From NCBI RefSeq assembly GCF_000801335.2, contig NZ_JSEH01000013.1, forward strand, positions 62,001-126,000: 64,000 nucleotides of DNA, given 5' to 3'. Positions within the stretch are counted from its first letter, which is position 1. Each line of letters starts with the position of its first letter. The notes beneath the pieces were generated by a model. That model worked only from the letters and a program-made list of their open reading frames with translations. It was not told where the DNA came from and made no database searches. A program made the position numbers and the translations under genes. The DNA is from Desulfovibrio sp. TomC (GTDB lineage: Bacteria; Desulfobacterota; Desulfovibrionia; Desulfovibrionales; Desulfovibrionaceae). Shown here piece after piece: positions 35,212-43,430 of this stretch.

Positions 35212-35254
35212 CGTTCGCCGGCCCGGCCCGGTGGGCGTTTCGGGCCGGCGAACG
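35212..35254 (-). repeat. Intercistronic hairpin after the binding-protein gene
   Basis: Perfect 14-bp arms CGTTCGCCGGCCCG (35212-35225) and CGGGCCGGCGAACG (35241-35254), spacer 15, located between the binding protein and the permease. It mirrors 26524-26558 in the other transporter. Confidence 0.75.
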
Positions 35255-35274
35255 GTGTCGGCATAGCCGGTTTG

Positions 35275-36015
35275 CTACTCAGCCGTGCCGAGCCACTTCT
35301 TGAGAATTTCCTTCTCAATGCCTTTCTGCTTCACGGCTTCGAGGCCCTTGTTGATCAGGGCCAGGGTTTCCGTGTTGCCCTTTTTGACGGCCACGCCGTA
35401 CATCTCGTCGTCGGCCGGGATGATGCAGGCGATTTTAAGGGCGTCCTTGTAGTTGTCTTTCTTGAGCGCATAGAGCTTGGCGACCGGGTCGTCGCAGACA
35501 ACGCCGTCGATGCGGCCGTTGTAGAGGTCTTCAAAGGCCAGACCGACTTCGTCATAGGACTTGTCCTTGACGCCTTCGGACTTCTTGACGGCAAAGTGGC
35601 CGGTGGTGCTGATCTGGGCGCCAAGGGTCTTGCCCTTCATGTCTTCAATGCACTTGGCCTCGGACTTCTTGGGGATGACCAGGGCCTGCTTGACCTTCAT
35701 GTAGGGCGTGGAAAAGTCCATGGAATTCTTGCGGTCGTCGGTGATGGTGACCGAAGAGCAGATGGCGTCGTACTTGCCGGCGGCCAGACCGGCGAAGATG
35801 CCGTCCCAGGCCACAGCCTTGAATTCGGGGGTAAAGCCCGCTTCCTTGCCGGCGGCTTCCATAAGATCCACGGCCAGACCGGTGATCTTATGGTTGGCGT
35901 CCACGAATTCCATGGGCGGCCAGGTGGCGTCGGTGGCAAAGACAATGGTTTTGGCCAGGGACGGCGAGGCGGTCATGGCGACAAGCACGAGGGCCAGGAC
36001 AAGTTTTTTGACCAT
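35275..36015 (-). CDS. Amino-acid ABC transporter substrate-binding protein
   Basis: 246 residues with a Sec signal peptide (MVKKLVLALVLVAMTASPSLA). SBP family 3 landmarks: FATDATWPPMEFVDANHKITG, VAWDGIFAGLAAGKYDAICSSVTIT and FSTPYMKVKQALVI. It is periplasmic and polar-amino-acid-type. A PLP aminotransferase gene lies 125 bases upstream on the same strand. Confidence 0.94.
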   Translation of the reverse strand: MVKKLVLALVLVAMTASPSLAKTIVFATDATWPPMEFVDANHKITGLAVDLMEAAGKEAGFTPEFKAVAWDGIFAGLAAGKYDAICSSVTITDDRKNSMDFSTPYMKVKQALVIPKKSEAKCIEDMKGKTLGAQISTTGHFAVKKSEGVKDKSYDEVGLAFEDLYNGRIDGVVCDDPVAKLYALKKDNYKDALKIACIIPADDEMYGVAVKKGNTETLALINKGLEAVKQKGIEKEILKKWLGTAE

Positions 36016-36140
36016 GGAAGACTCCTGGGGTTGGAGGTGACAAGAACAAGGGAGCGTACCCTTAACGCCGTGAATGTGTCACGCCCTTGTGTCTGAATCT
36101 TCTGCAAAATTCAAGACGGGCCGGGCATAAAACCCTGCGG

Positions 36141-37280
36141 TCAGATCAGTCGGCCGGCCGCGGTCGGGTTCCAATTTTGGCAAAATGCCGCCATTCGTTC
36201 GAGGTTTGCGGCAAAATCGGCCCGGCCAAAGCCGATACGGAAATATTCCGGCCATTCGTCGCCGTACAGGCTGCCCGGCAGCAGCAGCACCCCGGCGGCG
36301 GCCAGCAGCTCTTGGCAAAAGCCATCGGCCGTGCCCTGGCGCAGCCCGGGAAAGGCGGTGAGGCCCCCGCGCGGGGGCACGAAATGGAAGAGTTCCGAGT
36401 GGTCCAGGAAAAATTGTCCGAGCAACCGTCGGTTGGCTGCCAGGAGCGTCTCCATGCGGCCAAGCAGCGCCTCCCGGGCGGTCAGGGCGCAGGCGGCCAG
36501 ATATTCCGACGGGGCCGAGCCGCAGATGGACAGGTAGTCCTTGACCGCGCCCATACGCGCCAACAGTTCCCGGTCCCGGCAGCACACCCAGCCCACCCGC
36601 AGGCCGGCCAGGCCAAAGGATTTGGACATGACTCCCAGGGAGACCGCTCGGGGATCGAGGTCGCAGGCCGCCGGCAGGGTGGGGACGCCGTCAGCCTCGG
36701 AAAAACGGTAGACCTCGTCGGAAAAGACCCGTACGCCGCGTTCGGCGGCCAGGGCGAGGATGGCCGCGAAGGCCTCCGGGGTCGGCAGGTAGCCCGTGGG
36801 ATTGTGCGGGAAATTGACGGCCAGCACTTTGGTGGCGTCGCCCAGCAGATGGCCCAGTTCGGCCATGTCCGGGGCAAAGCCCCAGGCCGGGTCGCAGCGC
36901 CAGGGCGAGATACGGCAACCCAGGGAACTGGCGATGTCGGACAGGGACTGGTAGCATGGCGTGGTCACGGCCAGGGTGTCGCCCGCTGTGAGCGCCGCCG
37001 TCATGAAGGTAAAAATGGCCTCTTCGGCTCCCACATGGACCAGCACGTCGTCGGGTTCGATGCTCGTATAGAGCGAGGCAATGGCCTGTCGCAGGACCGG
37101 CGACCCCTTGGAATCGGTGTAGCCCAGATGCACCGCGCCAAGCCCTTCGGCCGCGCCGGGCACCAGATCGAGCAACTCGGCCACACTGACGGATTCACCA
37201 TCGGAGACGCACAGCAGATGGGGGGCGGTGAATTCGTGGCGGGCGAAAAACCGCTCAAGACGAAACGGGGGCAGGTTCAC
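36141..37280 (-). CDS. PLP-dependent aminotransferase, class I/II
   Basis: A 379-residue fold-type I aminotransferase. GAEEAIFTFMTAAL, TTPCYQSLSDIA, VNFPHNPTGYLPT (PLP Asn), FSDEVYRF (PLP Asp), SKSFGLAGLRVGW with the Schiff-base lysine, and the C-terminal arginine region YFRIGFGRADF are visible. The substrate is unknown. It precedes an amino-acid transporter on the same strand, which suggests use of the imported amino acid. Confidence 0.9.
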   Translation of the reverse strand: MNLPPFRLERFFARHEFTAPHLLCVSDGESVSVAELLDLVPGAAEGLGAVHLGYTDSKGSPVLRQAIASLYTSIEPDDVLVHVGAEEAIFTFMTAALTAGDTLAVTTPCYQSLSDIASSLGCRISPWRCDPAWGFAPDMAELGHLLGDATKVLAVNFPHNPTGYLPTPEAFAAILALAAERGVRVFSDEVYRFSEADGVPTLPAACDLDPRAVSLGVMSKSFGLAGLRVGWVCCRDRELLARMGAVKDYLSICGSAPSEYLAACALTAREALLGRMETLLAANRRLLGQFFLDHSELFHFVPPRGGLTAFPGLRQGTADGFCQELLAAAGVLLLPGSLYGDEWPEYFRIGFGRADFAANLERMAAFCQNWNPTAAGRLI

Positions 37281-37344
37281 GGCGTTTCAGTCCTTTTTGA
37301 GGTACAAGAGCGTCCCGGGAAAAATGGGACAAGGGGACATACGC

Positions 37345-37587
37345 ATGTTCGGGACAACCGGCAAGATGCTTCTGATCGTCGGGTCGCTGGTCGCAGCCCT
37401 GGGGCTTGTGTTCATGCTGGCCGATCGGCCGGGCGTGGTGCGCAGTCTGCTCGAACGCCTGCCCTTGGGACGGCTGCCCGGCGACGTGCGCCTCAAGGGC
37501 GAAGGTTTTTCCGTTTATTTCCCGTGGGTCAGCTGTCTGCTGGTCAGCGTCCTGGTCAGTTTCATCCTGTGGTTGCTGCGCAAATAG
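37345..37587 (+). CDS. DUF2905-type small membrane protein
   Basis: 80 residues from ATG 37345 after AAGGGGA. Two membrane helices (MLLIVGSLVAALGLVFML and WVSCLLVSVLVSFILWLL) flank LGRLPGDVRLKGEGFSVYFP, the signature of the DUF2905 family. Function unknown. It lies 84 bases upstream of the AI-2E-family gene. Confidence 0.85.
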   Translation: MFGTTGKMLLIVGSLVAALGLVFMLADRPGVVRSLLERLPLGRLPGDVRLKGEGFSVYFPWVSCLLVSVLVSFILWLLRK

Positions 37588-37671
37588 CCCGAGGGCGACA
37601 CACCATTGTCGTCTGGCCGGGGGCTCCCGGCGATTGTCGCCGGGAGGGAAACGTGCTACCCGAGCAGATCT

Positions 37672-38784
37672 ATGCCATTCGACATCGCCCAGCTTTTTCG
37701 CACCAACAAGACCCTGGCCATATGGGCAGCCTTTTTCGGTCTGGTGTGGCTGACCAGTTATTACGGCCTCTTTGGGCTGGTCTTTATCACCTATATCCTG
37801 TGCTTTCTGTTTAACGGCCCCATCGAGCGGCTGGCCGCCAAGACCCGGTTGCCCCGGGTGCTTTGGGCCGTCGTTGTTTACGTCGTTTTTCTGGCCGTGG
37901 TCCTGACCATCATTTCCTCGGTGGTGCCGAAGCTTGGGGCCGAATCCACGTCGTTTTTCAAAAAATTGCCCGACACCCTGGAGACCCTGCGCACGCATCT
38001 CGACAACTGGGCCTGGCTTGCGCCGGACATGGCCGCGCCCATTGCCAAGGTCAAGGATTACCTGACGTTGGAAGCCCTGGTCGGGGTCAAGGCCGAGACG
38101 CTTTTTTCGCTGGCCGTCAATTCCCTGAACCAGATCTCCATCTATGTTTCGACGTTTCTGCTGGGGACCCTGTTCAGTTTTCTCATCATGCTCGATTTCC
38201 CCAATTTGAAGGCCAAGACCATTGCCCTTCGCCAGTCGCGCCTGCGCGACATCTACGACGTCACGGCCAGAAGCGTGGTGCGCTTTGCCATCGTGGTCGG
38301 CATGGGTTTTCGGGCCCAGATGCTGATTGCCGGCCTCAATACCATGCTGACCGCCCTTGGCATGTATATCCTTGGCATCCAGCCGGTGGGGCTGTTGTCC
38401 ACCGTGGTCTTTTTCTGCGGTCTTATTCCGGTGCTGGGCACCTTTATTTCCTCGGCCCCCATCGTCCTGGTGGCGGTCAACACCACCGGACCCAGCCACG
38501 CCCTGTGGGCCATCGTCATGATCATCATTGTCCACACCATTGAAACCTATGTCTTAAATCCCCGTATCGTAGCGGCCATGTTCAAGATCAGCCCGCTTAT
38601 TACGCTCATGATCCTCTATGTCGGGCACAAACTTTTCGGCTTGTGGGGCATGGTCCTTGGCGTGCCGGTCTCGGTTTTTCTCCTGCGCTATGTTATCCTT
38701 GGCGTGGATCTGGAAAGTCCGGCCTGTCGACCGGAGCCGCAGTGTCGGCCGGCCAAGGAGGAAGCGGGGGACGGCAATGACTGA
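37672..38784 (+). CDS. AI-2E/PerM-family transporter
   Basis: 370 residues with about eight helices. The C-terminal part has FFCGLIPVLGTFISSAPIVLVA, the HTIETYVLNPRIVA motif, and ISPLITLMILYVGHKLFGLWGMVLGVPV, typical of the AI-2E family. ATG 37672 is used because it fits the membrane topology; the ribosome site is weak. Members export signals, sodium or other solutes; the substrate here is unknown. The next gene overlaps its end by eight bases. Confidence 0.9.
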   Translation: MPFDIAQLFRTNKTLAIWAAFFGLVWLTSYYGLFGLVFITYILCFLFNGPIERLAAKTRLPRVLWAVVVYVVFLAVVLTIISSVVPKLGAESTSFFKKLPDTLETLRTHLDNWAWLAPDMAAPIAKVKDYLTLEALVGVKAETLFSLAVNSLNQISIYVSTFLLGTLFSFLIMLDFPNLKAKTIALRQSRLRDIYDVTARSVVRFAIVVGMGFRAQMLIAGLNTMLTALGMYILGIQPVGLLSTVVFFCGLIPVLGTFISSAPIVLVAVNTTGPSHALWAIVMIIIVHTIETYVLNPRIVAAMFKISPLITLMILYVGHKLFGLWGMVLGVPVSVFLLRYVILGVDLESPACRPEPQCRPAKEEAGDGND

Positions 38785-39442
38785 GCGGCGCGCGCATGTG
38801 ATCCGGGTTGTGGCGGCCGCGTTTGCGGTGGTGGTTTGTCTGGCCCAGGCCGGACCGGCCCGGGCCGGTTTGGAGGAAGGTCGAGCGGCCTGGAAGGACG
38901 GGGAGTATTCCCGGGCTTTCGAGGAGTTCCTGCCCCTGGCCACGGCCGGGGACGTGACCCTGCAAAACCAGATCGCGGCCATGTACTACACCGGCCAGGG
39001 CGTGCCCCAGGATTATGCCAAGGCGGCGGAGTGGTTTAGAAAGGCGGCCGCAGCCGGCAGCCCCGAGGCCCAGTACTGTTTGGGCAAGCTGTACTATTAT
39101 GGCCAGGGCGTGCCGCAGAATTTCGAAGAAGCGGTCAAGCAGCTCACCGATGCGGCCCTTGGCGGCAAGGGCGGGGCGCAGTATCTGCTGGCCACCCTGC
39201 AACTTTATGGCAAGGGCATCGAAGCCAACCCGGTCAAGGCCTATTTCTGGACTTTGCTGGCCGTGGCCGCCGCCGACCTCCCCGATGATGAAAAGGCTTC
39301 GGCGACGGCGCTTCGCGACCAGATCCAGGCCACTTTGTCCAAACGCCAGATCGAGTCCATGCAGGCCATGGCCCGCACCTGGGCGCCCCGCAAGGGCGTC
39401 CCGGCCCAGGCTTCGCCCGCGCCCCCCCGCCGGGGGGGCTGA
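38777..39442 (+). CDS. Sel1-repeat protein, secreted
   Basis: A 221-residue protein with a signal peptide (VIRVVAAAFAVVVCLAQAGPARA). Three to four Sel1-like repeats are visible: AAMYYTGQGVPQDYAKAAEWF, LGKLYYYGQGVPQNFEEAVKQL, LATLQLYGKGIEANPVKAYFW. It likely mediates periplasmic protein contacts. It overlaps the AI-2E gene (ATG inside its last codons). Confidence 0.88.
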   Translation: MTERRAHVIRVVAAAFAVVVCLAQAGPARAGLEEGRAAWKDGEYSRAFEEFLPLATAGDVTLQNQIAAMYYTGQGVPQDYAKAAEWFRKAAAAGSPEAQYCLGKLYYYGQGVPQNFEEAVKQLTDAALGGKGGAQYLLATLQLYGKGIEANPVKAYFWTLLAVAAADLPDDEKASATALRDQIQATLSKRQIESMQAMARTWAPRKGVPAQASPAPPRRGG

Positions 39443-39587
39443 CCCGCCTCTCAACGGGATGATTTCCGGCCGCGTTTACGCCGCAAAGACGGCGTCGTGG
39501 CGTTTGGGGAGAACGCATCCCCTGTCCCAATCCCCCGTCTGGCACAGTGCAGGCGGGAACACGTCCCTCGAAGACACTTCTCCCGGT

Positions 39588-39630
39588 GCAGGGGTCCGGG
39601 GGGATCATCCCCCCGGCCGCCGGAGGCATT
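39588..39630 (-). repeat. Gene-end repeat, copy 4 (GGATGAT type)
   Basis: On the minus strand after the Smr gene: GCCTCCGGCGGCC, GGGGGGATGATCCCCCC, GGACCCCTGC. Nearly identical to copies 1 and 5. Confidence 0.75.
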
Positions 39631-39654
39631 CCTTCTTTTCCCCCCACGCCCTGC

Positions 39655-40389
39655 CTAGCCGAAGTCCGGCCAGTCCTTTTCGAAGCGTACTTTCCCCTTG
39701 GTCTTTTTGAATTTGCGCAGCAGCACGTAGAGCGCGCCGGTGCCGCCGTGGCGGGGCAGGGCGGTGCTGAAGGCCAGGACCGCCCGTTTGAGGGGGTCGT
39801 GGGTGAGCCAGGATTTGAGTTCTTCCTTGAGCACCGGCAGGCCGCCGGGCGAATTGGAACCCCGGCCGGGAATGACCAGCAGGCAGCGTTTGCCGGCCAT
39901 ATAGTGCTCGCGCACGAAGTGGAGCAGGGTGAGTTTGGCCTGATCGACAGTAAACCCGTGCAGATCGAGGTGGGCTTCGGGGGAGAACTGGCCGGCCCGC
40001 AACTGCCGGTAGATCTTGGGGTCGAGGTCGGTGACAAAGCCCTGGACGTACTCCTCGCTGTATTCCAGGGTGAATTCCACCCGCCCGGCCACCAGATCGC
40101 GCAGGGCATCCAGGGCTTTTTGCTCTTCATCGGCCGGGGAGGGCGGCGGCGGCAGCGGAGTCACCGGCCGGATGTCGCGCCCGCCGCTTTTTTCCCGATC
40201 CAGTTTGGCCACACCGTTCATGGCCCGCAAAAAATCCGATTCGTCAACCTCCTGCGGCTCCGTCGGCTTGGATGCGGCAGACAGGGCCTTGGCCACGGCC
40301 GGCGGCAGGTCCTTTTTTCGGGCCACTTTGACGCCCTTGAGGACGCCGGAGAAGGGACGAAACGCGGTTGGATCTTCTTTTTTCGACAT
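39655..40389 (-). CDS. Smr-domain protein
   Basis: 244 residues from ATG 40387-40389. The C-terminal Smr (MutS2-type) domain has HLDLHGFTVDQAKLTLLHFVREH, CLLVIPGRGSNSPGG and FSTALPRHGGTGALYVLLRK. The N-terminal third is charged and proline-rich. Smr domains cut branched DNA or act on RNA in ribosome rescue. Target unknown. Confidence 0.9.
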   Translation of the reverse strand: MSKKEDPTAFRPFSGVLKGVKVARKKDLPPAVAKALSAASKPTEPQEVDESDFLRAMNGVAKLDREKSGGRDIRPVTPLPPPPSPADEEQKALDALRDLVAGRVEFTLEYSEEYVQGFVTDLDPKIYRQLRAGQFSPEAHLDLHGFTVDQAKLTLLHFVREHYMAGKRCLLVIPGRGSNSPGGLPVLKEELKSWLTHDPLKRAVLAFSTALPRHGGTGALYVLLRKFKKTKGKVRFEKDWPDFG

Positions 40390-40575
40390 GGCCGGGGAGG
40401 CTATAGGCAACTACCGTCCTTGGCAAGCCGGGACCTTCCGGGCGGCAACAGCGGTGTTGCCGCCCGGAAGGCCGTCGCGCCCTGTCGGGCTCTGCCGGGC
40501 CAGTGAACGCTGTGGCGACACGGCTGGCCTGCCCCTTTCGTTTGCCGGCAACACAGCAGCCATAAACAAGGCAGC

Positions 40576-41541
40576 CTAGGTCCCGGTCTTGAAGAATTGC
40601 TTGCCCCAGTTGCTTTTGGAAACCTGGAAGATCGTGTGGCTGGCAGTGAGTAACACCCAGAATGAGCCGGTGACGGTGGGCATGTCCGGGAAGACAGGAC
40701 GCTGTCCAGCGGCGTTGACCAGGGCGGCGGCGTCAATGGAATCGGCATACTGAAAGAGCATACTGGCGTAGCAACAACCCAGGATGAGTGTCATAAAAAT
40801 GCATTGCATCCGGGAGAGCTGGAGCTGGCCGGTCGTGTCCGAGCCGTCGGTTGTAAACAGTTCGGCCACACGATCAATCAGGCCGGTGGACTCTGACGCC
40901 GGACATTGCGTGATGTTCGTGGTGCCGGACAGATAGGTGGCTGCAATAGGGCTGCCGGCCACGATGCCAAGCAGAAGCAGCAGATCGCCGTCGATGCCGG
41001 GAAACAGCTGATAGGGCGTCTTGGCCGCAATGGCGTCAGTTGTGCCATAGGCGATATTGAAAGAGGACAAGGCGGCATAGCCGCCGAGGATGAGGGCAGT
41101 CCACAAAATGGCCTGGGTTCTGGAAAGGCTCGTGCATTTGGTGTTGGGGTCGAGCAGCACCCAGAACGGGTCGCCGCTTACGGCCATGCCGCTGCCGGCG
41201 ATGAGGACAAGGAAGGCAAGGATGGACAAGGTAAGCGGAAGACGCAGGCTGAACGTGTAGGATTGGGTGGTCAGTTTCTCGGCGGCTTTGGTTTCGCTGT
41301 CGAGGCTGCCCCCTTTCCTTTGTCGCGCCGTTTTGATGCTTTGGATGATGGCGCTCCCGATCACCGCCTTGTAGTGCGGTTCACAGGCAAGCGCTTCGTT
41401 GGTCACTTTGGCGGTTCGGTAATACTCAAGGGCCATGCTGCCGGCCGTATTGGCCAGGGAGAAGCCGTACCAGAAGAGTCCGAGCGAAACAAAGACCAGG
41501 AGCGTTCCGAGGGTTTTCCTGCGAATGGAAACATCGTTCAT
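40576..41541 (-). CDS. Multi-pass membrane protein of unknown function
   Basis: 321 residues from ATG 41539-41541 after GGAGGTTG. Five to six hydrophobic helices (TLGTLLVFVSLGLFWYGFSL, LTLSILAFLVLIAGSGMAV, ILWTALILGGYAALSSF, LLLLLGIVAG, IFMTLILGCCYASMLF). Two internal segments resemble each other: SLSRTQAILWTALILGGYAA and QLSRMQCIFMTLILGCCYAS, suggesting an internal repeat with an SR-Q-W/F motif before a helix. I recognise no family. It is divergent from the heat-shock operon. Confidence 0.75.
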   Translation of the reverse strand: MNDVSIRRKTLGTLLVFVSLGLFWYGFSLANTAGSMALEYYRTAKVTNEALACEPHYKAVIGSAIIQSIKTARQRKGGSLDSETKAAEKLTTQSYTFSLRLPLTLSILAFLVLIAGSGMAVSGDPFWVLLDPNTKCTSLSRTQAILWTALILGGYAALSSFNIAYGTTDAIAAKTPYQLFPGIDGDLLLLLGIVAGSPIAATYLSGTTNITQCPASESTGLIDRVAELFTTDGSDTTGQLQLSRMQCIFMTLILGCCYASMLFQYADSIDAAALVNAAGQRPVFPDMPTVTGSFWVLLTASHTIFQVSKSNWGKQFFKTGT

Positions 41542-41953
41542 GGCAACCTCCAAAATAAGTGATTGCAGGCTGTTTTTGCTCACGACCCCTGACAGTGACA
41601 GACTCGCCGCCATATCGTATGCCTTATCTTTGATAGGTATCAAGCTGTATAACGGTGCATTTTTAATTGTTTTACGAATAAATAGTGCACTACATGCTAT
41701 CCTTGTTGCCCAGGCCACTGTCTGGCGTCGCGGGGAAGATCCGGCAACACCTGAAGCGGCCTGTCCCGGCCGCGTCCGTTCCTGGCAGGCCCGGTCGGAC
41801 GGGAGGCTATGGCCTTTGCTGGGACCCTGGTGTAATACTGCCAGGGCAGCGGTCTGGCTGGAGAATCGACCGGGATGGTTGACGCAGTCCGATGTCGGCT
41901 TATTATGTAAACTTGCCGGGAAACCAGCTGGGAAAACGGGAGAGAAAGCCCCT
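41542..41953 (+). promoter_or_regulatory. Divergent promoter region of the heat-shock operon
   Basis: 412 bases without a supported gene. A sigma-70-like promoter is readable at 41879-41906: TTGACG, 16-base spacer, TATTAT. No CIRCE inverted repeat is visible. The ribosome site GGGAGAG precedes cbpA. Confidence 0.5.
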
Positions 41954-42967
41954 ATGAGCGTTGAATACAAAGACTATTATAAAATCCTGGGGGTGACCAA
42001 ATCTGCCAGCCAGGAGGAAATATCCAAGGCGTTTAAGAAGTTGGCCCGCAAGCACCATCCGGATCTTAACCAGAACGATCCGGATGCGGAAAAGAAGTTC
42101 AAGGAGTGCAGCGAGGCCTACGAGGTCCTAAAAGACCCGGAGAAGCGCAAGCTTTTTGATTCGCTGGGAGCCAACTGGCAGCATGGCCAGAATTTCCAGC
42201 GGCCCTCGGGTTTTGAAAACGCCCATTTTAACTTCGGCGGCCAGGGCGGCCAGCAGTTTGACGCCGGAGCGTTTTCCGACTTTTTCGAGACGATTTTCGG
42301 CGGCGTGGGCGGGGCGGCCGGCGGCCGTGGACGCCCGGGCGGCGATTTCGGCGGCTTTGGCGGCGCTGGCGGCTTTGGCGGGGCCGGGGGTTATTCCCGC
42401 GGGCCTTCGCGCGGCTCCGACGCCAACGCCACCCTGGAGCTCACCCTGGAGGAAGCCTACCGGGGCGGGGCCAAGGAAGTGGCCTTTCAGGAACAGACCA
42501 TTGGTCCTGACGGTGCGCCGCGCCTGGGCGCCAAGCGCCTGAATGTGTCCATCCCGGCCGGGGTGCGCGACGGAGCGAAAATCCGTCTCTCCGGCCAGGG
42601 CAATGCCGGCCGGGCCGGGGGCAAGGCCGGGGATCTCTATCTCAAGGTCAGGATCATGCCCCATGCCCTGTTCAAGCTGGAAGAGGGCAACGTCATCCTG
42701 GATCTGCCCCTGGCCCCCTGGGAGGCCGCGCTTGGGGCCAAGGTCCGGGTGCCGACCCTGGACGGGGCCGTGGAGATGTCCATCCCGGCCGGCTCGTCGT
42801 CCGGCCGCAAGCTCCGTCTGGCCGGCAAGGGTCTGGGCGGACAGGGCAAGCGCGGCGATCAGTTGGTGCGGCTCATGGTGCAGGTCCCGGGCAGTCTTAC
42901 GGATGAGGAGCGGGAACTCTGGGAAAAGCTGGCCGCAGCCTCGGATTTCAACCCCCGGCCGTATTAA
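41954..42967 (+). CDS. cbpA: Co-chaperone DnaJ-like protein
   Basis: A 337-residue CbpA-type J-protein. J domain (residues 4-70) with DYYKILGVTKSASQEEI and the HPD motif in RKHHPDLNQND. A Gly/Phe-rich linker follows (FGGFGGAGGFGGAGG), then two C-terminal substrate domains. No zinc-binding cysteines, which distinguishes it from DnaJ. It works with DnaK. The next genes are its modulator and ClpB. Confidence 0.94.
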   Translation: MSVEYKDYYKILGVTKSASQEEISKAFKKLARKHHPDLNQNDPDAEKKFKECSEAYEVLKDPEKRKLFDSLGANWQHGQNFQRPSGFENAHFNFGGQGGQQFDAGAFSDFFETIFGGVGGAAGGRGRPGGDFGGFGGAGGFGGAGGYSRGPSRGSDANATLELTLEEAYRGGAKEVAFQEQTIGPDGAPRLGAKRLNVSIPAGVRDGAKIRLSGQGNAGRAGGKAGDLYLKVRIMPHALFKLEEGNVILDLPLAPWEAALGAKVRVPTLDGAVEMSIPAGSSSGRKLRLAGKGLGGQGKRGDQLVRLMVQVPGSLTDEERELWEKLAAASDFNPRPY

Positions 42968-42985
42968 GGGCCAAAAGAGGTCGCC

Positions 42986-43303
42986 ATGGAGATCAAGCAC
43001 GTCGTTATTGCCGGCAGCCTCCCCGCCCGGTCCGAGCGTCTGAGCCTGGCCCAGGTCCAGGAGCTGACGGGCATCGACGCTACTGTTGTTGGGGAGCTGA
43101 TCGAGTTGGGTTGGATCACGCCGGAACGCACCACGTCCGAGGCTTTTTTGTTTCGCAGCCGGGACGTCTACAGATTGCGCAAGCTCGACCGCATCAAGCG
43201 CGACTTCGAGTTGCCGCTTCTGGGGGCGAGCATTGTCGTCGATCTTTTGGAGCGCATTGAGTACCTTGAAGGCAAGGTCAATGAGCTGCATCGACTCTTG
43301 TAG
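42986..43303 (+). CDS. cbpM: Chaperone modulator CbpM-like, MerR-type HTH
   Basis: 105 residues. A MerR-like winged helix with RLSLAQVQELTGIDATVVGELIELGWITP, then FLFRSRDVYRLRKLDRIKRDFELPLLGASIVVDLLERIEYLEGKV, the usual CbpM pattern. In E. coli CbpM binds the J domain of CbpA. The gene order cbpA-cbpM supports this. Confidence 0.9.
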   Translation: MEIKHVVIAGSLPARSERLSLAQVQELTGIDATVVGELIELGWITPERTTSEAFLFRSRDVYRLRKLDRIKRDFELPLLGASIVVDLLERIEYLEGKVNELHRLL

Positions 43304-43430
43304 CTGAGACATGCCAAGAAGCTGATATATGTTTTTGAAGTTTTCGTCCGTTGACAGAAAAAAGATTTTGGGTTGTTGCAATTTCCGCCAGCGTTCTTAT
43401 CTCTGATGCAGCCACGGAGGAGGACATTGT